The position numbers were made by a program, and so were the translations under genes. A stretch of DNA of 64,000 nt, taken from NCBI GenBank assembly GCA_913063265.1, contig CAJXZG010000003.1, forward strand, positions 56,295-120,294, written 5' to 3'. The notes under the pieces were generated by a model. That model did no database searches and had not been told where the DNA came from. It worked only from the letters and a program-made list of their open reading frames with translations. Shown here piece after piece: positions 1 to 7,573 of this stretch (the first letter of the stretch is position 1; every line of letters starts with the position of its first letter). This stretch comes from an uncultured Prolixibacteraceae bacterium. GTDB lineage: Bacteria; Bacteroidota; Bacteroidia; Bacteroidales; Prolixibacteraceae.

Positions 1-923
1 TGAAATATTGCTGTTGGATTTTGATTAATGTCTATAAGTGTTTTTGGATCGTTGTATAAAAATTCCCATTGAATGGTCAGTTTATTTCCTACTAAATAAT
101 CGAATCCTACGCTGGCTAAAAATACACCACTTGTATCCGCAAAGCTTTCCTGAGAACGATAATAGTTTGCTTCTCCGCGAAATGCAACACTTCCAATATT
201 TCCTTCCCAGCCTGTGCCAATTACAAAATCCTGTCCGTCAACATAACCTCCTAAAAACTGAATATCGTAACTCCATTTATTAAATTTATATAAACCGGCC
301 AGGGAAAGATTTGATGCACTGTCGAGTTTAGTAACCAATTCTGCTGCAGAAGCAGTTCCAAAGTAATATTTCATTCTGAATGCATCGGAACCCGGACGTT
401 CCATGTAATCTACATCGTAATAGGAAAAGGCGTTAAAAATGTCGTTAGGATTCCAAACCAAAGAGCGACCCCAGTTTACCCTTTGACGACCCACACTCAG
501 TTCAAGATTGTTATACATATATTCAATATAAGCCCTGTCAAACTGTGTATTCATAAAATTGTTACTGCCTTCCCACCAGTTAAAATTTAATCCAAAAAAT
601 CCTCGATCTTTGGCAAAATTTCCGGCATAACCCGGGAAGTTTTTTACAGTTTGCCCCCAGATAAACTGATTGCGAAACTGAACATGAAAAGTAAAATTGT
701 CGTTGGCATAGTAAGCCAGATTGATCCGGTTATGAAAAATATAATCGCTTAAAAACTGGTAATTGTCATTTTGGTCTTTTGCAAAACTGCTTTGGCCCAT
801 GTTTGAAATATATCCGTTAAAATCCAGTTTCGATTGAGACCACGTATAAACTGGGTACAACAGAAAAGAAATTACTAAGATTAGAATCAAATTTTTACTT
901 ATTATTTTTAAAATATATGCCAC
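1..923 (-). CDS. Outer-membrane beta-barrel protein, 3' end outside window
   Basis: The reading frame is open from a GTG at 923 to the window edge, about 307 residues, so the C-terminus is missing. A hydrophobic segment near residues 12-28 ending at WSQS looks like a signal peptide. The rest alternates aromatic and polar residues in the manner of a porin, with patches such as NWGRSLVWNPNDIFNAFSYY and YMERPGSDAFRMKYYF. It is the last visible gene of the TetR/LolA-like/FtsX/LolD operon. In Bacteroidota, barrels of this kind (DUF1302-like or porin-like) are often linked to such operons, so a role as the outer-membrane end of the export path is an inference. The GTG start is chosen because no in-frame ATG exists before an upstream stop. 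The family assignment is only approximate. Confidence 0.65.
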   Translation of the reverse strand, partial: MAYILKIISKNLILILVISFLLYPVYTWSQSKLDFNGYISNMGQSSFAKDQNDNYQFLSDYIFHNRINLAYYANDNFTFHVQFRNQFIWGQTVKNFPGYAGNFAKDRGFFGLNFNWWEGSNNFMNTQFDRAYIEYMYNNLELSVGRQRVNWGRSLVWNPNDIFNAFSYYDVDYMERPGSDAFRMKYYFGTASAAELVTKLDSASNLSLAGLYKFNKWSYDIQFLGGYVDGQDFVIGTGWEGNIGSVAFRGEANYYRSQESFADTSGVFLASVGFDYLVGNKLTIQWEFLYNDPKTLIDINQNPTAIF

Positions 924-962
924 TTTTTGTTGTATTTTGAATTTTACTTAATCATAAGTTCA

Positions 963-1062
963 GTGTCACCCTGTCCCGATAGCTATCGGGATTAGTTCAG
1001 GATCTTATGAACATAGACTTGCTTTATCTTCAAAGAGATACTGAAATAAATTCAGCATGACG
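963..1062. repeat. Intergenic inverted-repeat element with nested palindrome
   Basis: A perfect 18-bp palindrome (TCCCGATAGCTATCGGGA, 974-991) lies inside a larger imperfect inverted repeat. Outer arms are TGTCACCCTG near 964 and the complement of CAGCATGACG near 1053, with inner arms TTCAGGATCT and AGATACTGAA. It lies between the LolD-type gene and the outer-membrane gene. It could act as a transcript-processing or termination hairpin. Similar repeats are common between genes in this phylum, from general knowledge. Confidence 0.6.
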
Positions 1063-1105
1063 TTCTAAAGATGTATCTGACAAATTACGATATTAATATT
1101 ATGTG

Positions 1106-1813
1106 TTAATTATTAATTTTTTCTCCGCCGTTTTTACGGATATCGCTGATGATTTTTCCGTCCTCGATAGTTATTACTCGTCGTGCTTTCTTTACTACAC
1201 GGGCATCGTGGGTACTAAATACAAAGGTGATATTTTCTTCTTTATTGAGTTTTTCCATTATATCCAAAAGGGTTTCGGTAGATGTTGAATCCAGGTTAGC
1301 CGTAGGCTCATCAGCCAAAATGAATTTGGGTTTACTTGCCAGTGCCCGTGCCACTGCAACTCTTTGTTGCTGGCCACCAGACAGTTTTGCCGGACGTGCA
1401 TTCATTCTTTCTCCCAGCCCGACTGATTTTAACAATTCCTCGGTGCGGGCATCGCAGTCTCTTGCAGATTTTCCCTGCAGCCGCATTACAAATTCTGTGT
1501 TTTCTTTAGCGGTTAAAACCGGAATAAGATTATATGACTGGAATACAAAACCGATGTTATTCAGACGAAAATCTGTTAATGCTTCACCTTTAAGTTCATT
1601 CATTTTGGTGCCGCCAACAAATACTTCACCTGAAGTAGGATCGTCTAATCCACCCACCATATTAAGCAAGGTGGTTTTACCGGAACCTGATGGGCCAACA
1701 ATAGCAGCAAACTCACCTTCTTCGAAATCTAAAGTAACTCCATTAACTGCGTGTACTTTCACTTCTGATTCATTGTATGTTTTTCTTAAATCTTTTATTT
1801 CTATGACTTTCAT
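1106..1813 (-). CDS. ABC transporter ATP-binding protein, LolD/MacB type
   Basis: A 235-residue ATPase that would power the two FtsX-like permeases encoded upstream in the same operon. Visible motifs: Walker A GPSGSGKTT (40-48), Q-loop Gln92 in FVFQSYNLIP, ABC signature LSGGQQQRVAVARAL (from 144), Walker B FILADEP (164-170) and switch His202 in FSTHD. Length and motifs are those of the LolD/MacB/FtsE group, which extract lipoproteins or drive mechanotransmission and do not import solutes. Operon order (LolA-like, FtsX, FtsX, LolD, barrel) favours export of a lipid or lipoprotein across the envelope. The substrate cannot be read from the sequence. A long open frame on the opposite strand over this gene is a shadow. 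Confidence 0.93.
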   Translation of the reverse strand: MKVIEIKDLRKTYNESEVKVHAVNGVTLDFEEGEFAAIVGPSGSGKTTLLNMVGGLDDPTSGEVFVGGTKMNELKGEALTDFRLNNIGFVFQSYNLIPVLTAKENTEFVMRLQGKSARDCDARTEELLKSVGLGERMNARPAKLSGGQQQRVAVARALASKPKFILADEPTANLDSTSTETLLDIMEKLNKEENITFVFSTHDARVVKKARRVITIEDGKIISDIRKNGGEKINN

Positions 1814-1885
1814 TTTATGTAGTATTATTTGTTGTTCTTTCTTTATAAATCACTTTTCATAACCAGTTTTTACTTCTTGACGGAA

Positions 1886-2332
1886 GTTGTTGGTTATTGG
1901 TTGTTGGTTTTATGTTTTCCAGTTATTTTCAACATACTGTATAAACTTGTTGATTTTAGAACCTAAAACTTCAAATTTGTCAATTAATTCACAAAGTGGA
2001 TTTTCTTCGAAATAAATTTCGCTGATCATTGTTAACTGAGAAGTAGTTTCATTACAGGAAGCTTGAGCGTAGGTTAAAAATTTTATAAATTCTGCTTTAT
2101 ATCTTTTTCGTCCATAACCTTCCGCAATTGTATCTTTAATACTTTTTGACGAACGACGAACCTGACTACCTTGCTCAAATAACTCAAATTTTGGTAATTT
2201 TAAACTAATATGATGAACTTCAATTGCCTGTTTATATGCAATCTTGTAAATGTCTAAATCTTTATAACTACTCATAACTTATATTTTTAAGGTTAACTAA
2301 TTTCAAACAACAAACAACAAACAACAAACAAC
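1886..2332 (-). repeat. Inverted low-complexity arms around four-helix-bundle gene 1
   Basis: The right arm at 2304-2332 is a run of CAAACAA-type units. The left arm at 1886-1907 is GTTGTTGGTTATTGGTTGTT plus two bases. Read on the transcript, the two arms pair at 18 of 22 positions and enclose the four-helix-bundle gene at 1910-2275. The pairing was found by eye. Similar AAC-rich runs occur alone elsewhere (5878-5896, 41445-41468, 48162-48190), so some pairing by chance is possible. Confidence 0.55.
1910..2275 (-). CDS. Four-helix-bundle protein, S23/IVS-encoded family (copy 1)
   Basis: A 121-residue all-helical protein. The core with QVRRSSKSIKDTIAEGYGRK followed by FIKFLTYAQASCNET is characteristic of the four-helix-bundle (23S rRNA intervening-sequence, S23) family. 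Members are often encoded in rRNA intervening sequences or as single genes between operon genes. Their molecular role is poorly known and RNA or nucleic-acid binding is suspected. Here the gene separates a LolD-type ATPase from its FtsX permease and is enclosed by complementary AAC/GTT-rich arms, so it looks like an insertion and not a transporter component. It differs clearly in sequence from the second copy at 3924-4289, which suggests independent acquisition. Confidence 0.85.
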   Translation of the reverse strand: MSSYKDLDIYKIAYKQAIEVHHISLKLPKFELFEQGSQVRRSSKSIKDTIAEGYGRKRYKAEFIKFLTYAQASCNETTSQLTMISEIYFEENPLCELIDKFEVLGSKINKFIQYVENNWKT

Positions 2333-2339
2333 TCTGATT

Positions 2340-3767
2340 TTATTCTGTTCTCAACGCATCGATTGGTTTAAGTTTTAAGGCTCTTCGTGCCGGCCCGATT
2401 GATGACAATACACCAACAAGAATTACAAGTACAATAATTCCAAAGAAGAAATTAATTTCAATATTGGGATAAACAATCGCTGCGTAGCCTACAGCTTCAA
2501 AGCCTTCACCTACCGATGAAAAATCCAGTCCGGTGTGTCCTGTAATTTTCAGAACCAAAGCACCTAAAACCATTCCTATGACACTACCTGTGAAGGTCAG
2601 AAATACAGTTTCAAGCATAATCATCAGAAAGACTTTCCTTTTACTCATGCCTATAGCCATAAGCATTCCCAGTTCTTTTATTCTTTCCATAATTGCCATT
2701 AACATGGTATTTACTATTCCGAATGCAAGAGCAAGAAAAATAATTCCCATTATGATAAAATAGTAAACATCCATAATGTCAGCCAACATTGCAGCATCCG
2801 GAGCCAATTCTCTCCAGGTCATTACACTTGTTTCAGGAAATGTTGTACTAAGGGCAATTTGAACATCTTTCTCTGTTGTTTTATCGAGTTGAATAAGGGT
2901 TCCAATTTCGTGATAATCATTTGGTCCAAATCCGGCTACTTTAGCCAAATCATCATGGAGTACAAAAGCATTCTGAACGTCGAATCCTGTATTGCTGGTT
3001 TTGTAAATTCCACAAACCCTGTAAGATTGGTACGTCATCTCACCATTCATATCGGTGAACGTAAAAACAATTTTCGAACGCATTTGATAATTCTTGGCTA
3101 ATTCAGTAATCAGGGTACCATATTTTCTTGCATCTATTGTACTGAGTTCCTTTTCAAAAGCTTTTCTGAATTTTGTTTTGGAGTAAAATCGTCGTCCTTC
3201 ATATTCTTCAGCAACCTTCAAAACAGTGTCCGGTACTTGCAATGATTTTAGACTATCAATCAATTCAGAAGTAATTCGGAATGTTTTTATTCTTAATTGT
3301 TCAGCAGTTTTATCACTGATAACAATAGGATTTTGGTGTGTTACATCAAAGAAACTACCGGCACCTTCAACAATAAACTCATGTACATTTGAAACCAATT
3401 TTTCTTCTTCAAGTTGAATGCCTTTTAAAGTAACACTCGTATTTCCACGTGATGTAGCGGCCATCGCCACCACTTTTGAACGGCTTGTGTGGGCTTTAAT
3501 ACCCGACATTGTGTCGATATATTGAATTACATTTTCGTATTTGGGAATGGTTAGCGTAATTTCTTCGTTGTTAAGATACTCCGGATTTTGAACTTTTAAA
3601 TGCGAGGCCTCTGTAAAAATGGCTGCATTAACTCTTTGGTCAGACCATCCTTTCATTAATCCGGCCACAAAAACCCCTGCAACGGTTCCTAGCGTCACTG
3701 CGATAATTACAATCAGGCTGCGGTGCTTGTTACGCCAAACGTTTTTCCATGAAATTGAACTTATCAT
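2340..3767 (-). CDS. FtsX-like ABC transporter permease (1)
   Basis: A 475-residue permease of the FtsX/MacB type. One N-terminal membrane helix (about residues 15-38, SLIVIIAVTLGTVAGVFVAG) is followed by a large extracytoplasmic MacB-like domain (about 40-325). Three C-terminal helices follow (about 335-360, 380-410 and 435-460), with the usual cytoplasmic segment ERIKELGMLMAIGMSKRKVF between the first two. It ends RRALKLKPIDALRTE, the typical FtsX tail. It pairs with the permease at 4379-5785 and the ATPase at 1106-1813. Two different permeases with one ATPase recall LolCDE. The long extracytoplasmic domain implies a periplasmic partner, for which the LolA-like protein in the operon is the obvious candidate. 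Confidence 0.93.
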   Translation of the reverse strand: MISSISWKNVWRNKHRSLIVIIAVTLGTVAGVFVAGLMKGWSDQRVNAAIFTEASHLKVQNPEYLNNEEITLTIPKYENVIQYIDTMSGIKAHTSRSKVVAMAATSRGNTSVTLKGIQLEEEKLVSNVHEFIVEGAGSFFDVTHQNPIVISDKTAEQLRIKTFRITSELIDSLKSLQVPDTVLKVAEEYEGRRFYSKTKFRKAFEKELSTIDARKYGTLITELAKNYQMRSKIVFTFTDMNGEMTYQSYRVCGIYKTSNTGFDVQNAFVLHDDLAKVAGFGPNDYHEIGTLIQLDKTTEKDVQIALSTTFPETSVMTWRELAPDAAMLADIMDVYYFIIMGIIFLALAFGIVNTMLMAIMERIKELGMLMAIGMSKRKVFLMIMLETVFLTFTGSVIGMVLGALVLKITGHTGLDFSSVGEGFEAVGYAAIVYPNIEINFFFGIIVLVILVGVLSSIGPARRALKLKPIDALRTE

Positions 3768-3870
3768 TGTTTTGTTTTATTTATTTGTTTGTTTATTTAT
3801 GAGTGATTTGTTTATGTGAATTGAAATTCGATTTATTCTCTTTTTTGGTTGAAAATGATTGATGCTTCGC

Positions 3871-4357
3871 AGATTGATTGAGATTGAAGAAGATTGATTT
3901 TATTTAAAGCTTTCTGTTTCATTTTAACTTAGTTTTTTTCTCATTGAAGCAAGGATTTTGAGTAACTCAATACTTTCTTTATGCAAATTTCGGATAAGTT
4001 TTGTTTCAGATATTTTTGAACAAATCAATAAATCGAGCCACATTTCTGTTTCATCTGCTTCTTCAACAGATATTGATAATTTGGCAAAGAATTCCGCTTT
4101 TGATCGACCTCTTAATGCGGCCCTGTAATTTGCATAAGTTGATGAGCCAGATCTGGTTATTTGGCGATTAAGAATACGACCACGTTCAGATTTTGGCAAA
4201 GTTTCTGACAATTCCAAAATATCCAAAGCAAAAACTTTAAGCCTTTCTTTAATTTGCTTTTTATATTCTATCCAGCTATTATTATCCATTGTTTATATTT
4301 TAATCAACTTCAATGCTTAATCTATCTCCATCAATCTCCCTCAATCTCCCTCAATCT
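3871..4357 (-). repeat. Inverted low-complexity arms around four-helix-bundle gene 2
   Basis: The right arm at 4330-4357 consists of tandem TCAATCTCCC units. The left arm at 3871-3898 consists of AGATTGA-type units. On the transcript the arms pair at 24 of 28 positions and enclose the gene at 3924-4289. The arm sequence is unrelated to that around copy 1, although the arrangement is the same. Confidence 0.6.
3924..4289 (-). CDS. Four-helix-bundle protein, S23/IVS-encoded family (copy 2)
   Basis: A 121-residue helical protein with the family core RQITRSGSSTYANYRAALRG followed by KAEFFAKLSISVEEADETEM. This belongs to a different subgroup from copy 1, but has the same length. The gene lies between the two FtsX-like permease genes and is enclosed by GATTGAG/CTCAATC repeats that are complementary across the gene. 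The transporter genes on both sides are intact, so the insertion is tolerated and keeps the operon readable. Function is unknown. The family is linked to rRNA intervening sequences by established knowledge, but no rRNA is present here. Confidence 0.87.
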   Translation of the reverse strand: MDNNSWIEYKKQIKERLKVFALDILELSETLPKSERGRILNRQITRSGSSTYANYRAALRGRSKAEFFAKLSISVEEADETEMWLDLLICSKISETKLIRNLHKESIELLKILASMRKKLS

Positions 4358-4378
4358 CCCTCAATCCATTCAAACTTC

Positions 4379-5785
4379 CTAAGCTCTCAGAGCTTTCATT
4401 AATTTCAGTTTTCTTATACTTTTTAACGGGAAAAAACTTGCACCAATAACCATCAATACAACTATAACAGCCTGCCACCAGAAGTATGGATCAAAACTTG
4501 CCATTGGCATAACCGCCTCATATCCCATTTCTTCGTACATTTTTGCTGTTTCTCCGCTTAATTGAATCGGAAACTTATTTCCGAGATATACAAGAGGGGA
4601 GGAGGCAATCATTCCGGTTATGGCTCCCAGCGCACCAATAAAAACCATCTCAATAATTACCACATACATCAACAGGCGCTTTTTCATTCCGATGGCATTC
4701 AGAACTCCAAATTCACGTTTACGTTCTGCAATCATCATTAATACTGTTCCAAAAATTCCAAAGAATACAATTACATACAAAATGACTATAAATACCACTC
4801 CTCCAACACTGTCACCCTCAATGGTTTGTTTTAATATCGGATTAAATTCTTCCCAGTTTTTTACCACATATTTATTATTATCCAAATTAGAACTTAAGGA
4901 TTTTTGGACTACCAACATTTCACTGTTATCATGCAAATTTATGGCCAAAGTGGTAAGCATATTTTCCATGCCATAAAATTCCTGGGCTCTTGTTAATGAC
5001 ATATAAACCAATTTGTTATCAAGTTCAGGCGATGGTATTTTAACGATACCGCGAACAGGGAATAATCCTGCTGCAGTAGAACCGTGATATCCGGTTCCCA
5101 TCAGAACAAGTGTGTCTCCAATTTCCAGTTGCATAAATTTTGATAACCGGTCTGAAACCAATATTCCATCGTCATTTTCTTTTAAGTATGAACCTTCAAA
5201 TGCAGTGATTTTTCCTATTTTTTCAAGTATTTCCTGATCATCAATCCCGCAATTCAAACTGATTTTATTGAGCGAATTAAATGATGCGTTTTCATAAATT
5301 TTCAGATTGTCAATTTCGTCTTCAGTAAGACCGAGAATTTTATATACCTCATCCATTATTTTACTATCGAATCTGTAACGAACCAGATTTCTCTCAGGAT
5401 CAGACAACCGGGCTTCTTTTTCTACATCGATTCCATTCACCATAATACCTTTTGACTTTACTCCAATTGATGCCAGTGCAAAAGATTCAACCCGCGGCAC
5501 TGCAATTTTTACTTCCGGATGATTGTTAATACTGTTTAGCAATTCATCACTATATTCAAAAGAGTTATCCAGACCAGGCTCATCGAAATAATCAGGACTT
5601 TGCAGTTGGAGAAAACCTGTATAAGTTTCTATACTTTGATGAATCATATGGTCATATGTGCCCAGCTGAAATGAGCGCATAACAATGGCAAAAAATATAG
5701 CAAAAAATATTGAAGCCGAAGTTATTATTGTACGTTTCCGGTTACGCCAGATATTTCGCCATGCCATTTGTGTTATTCGTTTCAT
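4379..5785 (-). CDS. FtsX-like ABC transporter permease (2)
   Basis: A 468-residue permease with the same plan as its operon partner: N-terminal helix about 18-38 (TIITSASIFFAIFFAIVMRS), extracytoplasmic domain about 40-320, and C-terminal helices about 325-350, 370-400 and 430-455. The segment AERKREFGVLNAIGMKKRLL between the first two C-terminal helices matches the FtsX family. It ends LKLMKALRA, close to the end of the other permease. It is distinct enough in the periplasmic domain to form a LolC/LolE-like heterodimer with it. The upstream gap (5786-5902) carries short direct repeats (CAGTCTCGG/CAGTCTCAG and CCAACAA units) before the LolA-like gene. Confidence 0.92.
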   Translation of the reverse strand: MKRITQMAWRNIWRNRKRTIITSASIFFAIFFAIVMRSFQLGTYDHMIHQSIETYTGFLQLQSPDYFDEPGLDNSFEYSDELLNSINNHPEVKIAVPRVESFALASIGVKSKGIMVNGIDVEKEARLSDPERNLVRYRFDSKIMDEVYKILGLTEDEIDNLKIYENASFNSLNKISLNCGIDDQEILEKIGKITAFEGSYLKENDDGILVSDRLSKFMQLEIGDTLVLMGTGYHGSTAAGLFPVRGIVKIPSPELDNKLVYMSLTRAQEFYGMENMLTTLAINLHDNSEMLVVQKSLSSNLDNNKYVVKNWEEFNPILKQTIEGDSVGGVVFIVILYVIVFFGIFGTVLMMIAERKREFGVLNAIGMKKRLLMYVVIIEMVFIGALGAITGMIASSPLVYLGNKFPIQLSGETAKMYEEMGYEAVMPMASFDPYFWWQAVIVVLMVIGASFFPLKSIRKLKLMKALRA

Positions 5786-5902
5786 TTGTAATATATTTAG
5801 TACAGCGTATTTTATAATTAGCAGTTTGAAAAATCGCAGTCTCGGTTTCCAGTCTCAGTTTTCAGTTAACAAAAAACCAACAACCAACAACCAATTCTTC
5901 AT

Positions 5903-6679
5903 CTATCTTACTCTTTTCATATTTTGTTGTGAAAAGAAATTCTCTTTAATATCTACATCGAACTCAATAAAGTCGATGGTAATAATCGTTCTGTTTTCCG
6001 GTTCTTCTGCAGGAATAATTTCAATTACTGAGGGTAACTCCCGCCCATCAAAACTTTTTACATCTATTCCCAGTTCGGTTCGAACCAAAAACTCCTCCTC
6101 ATCGTAATATTCGCTTTTAAGGTTGATATATTTTTTTTTATCGACCCATGTTAAAATTTTTCCCCAAACTACATTGGCATCACTGTTGGGAACCATCTGT
6201 ATGTTGTAGCATTCTCTTCCATCAATTACCTCTTCTCCAATAATTGTATGGGTGTAGTCGTTTACAATCGATGATTGTTTTACCAAATCATCATTGGTAT
6301 AATCAGAACCCATCCAACCTTGCGACATCATGCTTGGTGGCAGTTTTATCATTCGGTTGATTGACGGAGTATAGCTCCACATCTCTTTTTTATATTTCAT
6401 CGAAACCATGCCCTTGTCTTTCGACGGGGCAGTCACATAGGTCATAAAATAATCACGTCCCAGACTCCAGTTTTTAAAAGCAATTGTGCGTGTATATTTC
6501 GGTCGAACAATGGTCATTTTCATTTCACTTTTATTGGAATCGCCCTGAAGTTTATCATCCATTTTTTTGATAATTTCACGTGCATCCTGAGCACTGGATT
6601 GTAATGTAAATCCTGAAATAATCAGGATAAAAATGATTTGATTTATTGTCATTCTGTGTAATTTTCTGCAATTGAACAT
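5903..6679 (-). CDS. Outer membrane lipoprotein-sorting protein (LolA-like)
   Basis: A 258-residue exported protein. A hydrophobic signal around residues 11-27 ends QSSAQ, consistent with signal peptidase I cleavage. The mature part has the conserved stretch MMSQGWMGSDYTNDDLVKQS and MKMTIVRPKYTRTIAFKNWS. These are typical of the LolA-like family (COG2834) that accompanies FtsX/LolD or RND systems. The fold is a half-barrel that carries a lipid or acyl chain through the periplasm. It lies between the TetR gene (4 bases away) and the permeases, so it is probably the periplasmic carrier of this system. An alternative start at Met10 (6652) gives a shorter signal peptide. The cargo is unknown. Confidence 0.88.
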   Translation of the reverse strand: MFNCRKLHRMTINQIIFILIISGFTLQSSAQDAREIIKKMDDKLQGDSNKSEMKMTIVRPKYTRTIAFKNWSLGRDYFMTYVTAPSKDKGMVSMKYKKEMWSYTPSINRMIKLPPSMMSQGWMGSDYTNDDLVKQSSIVNDYTHTIIGEEVIDGRECYNIQMVPNSDANVVWGKILTWVDKKKYINLKSEYYDEEEFLVRTELGIDVKSFDGRELPSVIEIIPAEEPENRTIITIDFIEFDVDIKENFFSQQNMKRVR

Positions 6680-6683
6680 TTTT

Positions 6684-7274
6684 TTATTTTTTTAAAATTT
6701 TAAAACATGCATCGATAACTTTATCGTCAAGTTTTTCCCTGGTAAATATTTTAGGTGCGGTAACACCGGTGATGTATGCACCTTTTAGCAATGAAGAAAT
6801 TACTAATAGGTCAGATTCAGGATCTTTACTACCTGAATTGATTATAAACTGGTAGAACATTTTGAATATTTTTTGAGTTGATTCGCTGTAATCGTGTTGA
6901 AATGACTCAGTTACTTTAGGTTGAAACATTAAAGAAAAATATAATTTCCAAAATTCTGTATTTTCCCGCATGATATCAAAAGAATGTTTTACAAAATGCC
7001 TGAATTCATCTTCACTTAAAACACCATCGTTGTTTAAATCAAAGTCTGAATAAATGGAATTAAATCCTTTTTTGATAATTTCATCTAGAATATCCCTTTT
7101 ACTTTCAAAGTAGTTGTAAGTAAGGCCTTTTGATATTTTTGCTTTTTTGGCAATCTGACTAATTGAAGTGGCATGGAACCCGTTTTCTGCGAATAATTCC
7201 AATGCCACATTCAATATAAGTTCTTTTTTCTGTGTTCTGATGTCGTTGAATTGTTCTGCACTCTTTGGAGACAT
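6684..7274 (-). CDS. TetR/AcrR family regulator with an EF-hand-like loop
   Basis: A 196-residue regulator. The N-terminal helix-turn-helix (about 17-64) includes ATSISQIAKKAKISKGLTYN and YFESKRDIL, typical of TetR. Residues 79-90 (DLNNDGVLSEDE) match the canonical 12-residue EF-hand loop: Asp1, Asn3, Asp5, Gly6, Leu8, Ser9, Glu12. They lie between two amphipathic helices at the start of the ligand-binding half. This hints at calcium as effector or structural ion, which is an inference. It is the first gene of the export operon and its own promoter contains two operator-like sites (7500-7513, 7560-7573), so autoregulation is likely. The effector might otherwise be a lipid or acyl compound. 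Confidence 0.9.
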   Translation of the reverse strand: MSPKSAEQFNDIRTQKKELILNVALELFAENGFHATSISQIAKKAKISKGLTYNYFESKRDILDEIIKKGFNSIYSDFDLNNDGVLSEDEFRHFVKHSFDIMRENTEFWKLYFSLMFQPKVTESFQHDYSESTQKIFKMFYQFIINSGSKDPESDLLVISSLLKGAYITGVTAPKIFTREKLDDKVIDACFKILKK

Positions 7275-7348
7275 GGCTTTGTAGCTTGTTAATGTTTAAA
7301 TTCTATCCATCATAAAAAAAATGGTCACTAAGATCTAATTTTTGTTTG

Positions 7349-7415
7349 AAGCTCGAAGGCAGAAAACCGAAGTTTGTTAGTGTTTCTTTCTTGTTTTTCT
7401 TCAGACTTCGAACTT
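7349..7415. repeat. Imperfect inverted repeat in the tetR leader
   Basis: The arms 7349-7364 (AAGCTCGAAGGCAGAA) and 7400-7415 (TTCAGACTTCGAACTT) are complementary at 13 of 16 positions. They are made of the GAAG/CTTC units that also occur at 44325-44375. It sits in the predicted 5' leader of the TetR operon and could form a leader hairpin. Confidence 0.45.
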
Positions 7416-7499
7416 TCACCTTCAGACCAATTTATATTTTTTAGAACTTTTTTCCGTCTTTACATTATAGTGTATTGTTGGTATAAAAACAATATTGAC

Positions 7500-7513
7500 T
7501 GAACGGTTGGTCA
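7500..7513. promoter_or_regulatory. TetR operator-like site O1
   Basis: TGAACGGTTGGTCA is an inverted repeat with half-sites TGAAC and GGTCA around GGTT, matching at four of five positions. It overlaps the predicted -7 element on the minus strand, a position suited to repression. The same arrangement recurs exactly 60 bp upstream. Confidence 0.6.
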
Positions 7514-7542
7514 AAGATAAATCAAGAATTTTTAATAAACAA
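7512..7542 (-). promoter_or_regulatory. Predicted promoter of the TetR-led export operon
   Basis: On the minus strand, TATCTTTG (7519-7512) matches the Bacteroidota -7 consensus TAnnTTTG. A TTG (7542-7540) lies 20 bases upstream as the -33 element. The two TetR-like operators flank it. The transcription start would be near 7505, leaving a leader of about 230 bases. Confidence 0.6.
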
Positions 7543-7559
7543 GTTATTTTGTAAAAAAA

Positions 7560-7573
7560 TGACCGATTGGTCA
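7560..7573. promoter_or_regulatory. TetR operator-like site O2
   Basis: TGACCGATTGGTCA has perfect inverted half-sites TGACC and GGTCA separated by four bases. It lies upstream of the predicted -33 element and 60 bp from O1, so the two sites face the same side of the helix approximately. Confidence 0.65.

Noticed and set aside
1149..1862. 237-codon open frame opposite to the LolD-type gene
   Set aside because: It lies fully over an ATPase with all family motifs and its own product has no domain. It is a shadow of codon bias.
1910..4289. Four-helix-bundle genes as Avd-like parts of a diversity-generating retroelement
   Set aside because: No reverse transcriptase, template repeat or variable gene is present nearby.
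4330..4360. Tandem TCAATCTCCC units that might suggest a CRISPR-like array
   Set aside because: Units are contiguous, about 10 bp, with no spacers and no cas genes. They form one arm of an inverted repeat.
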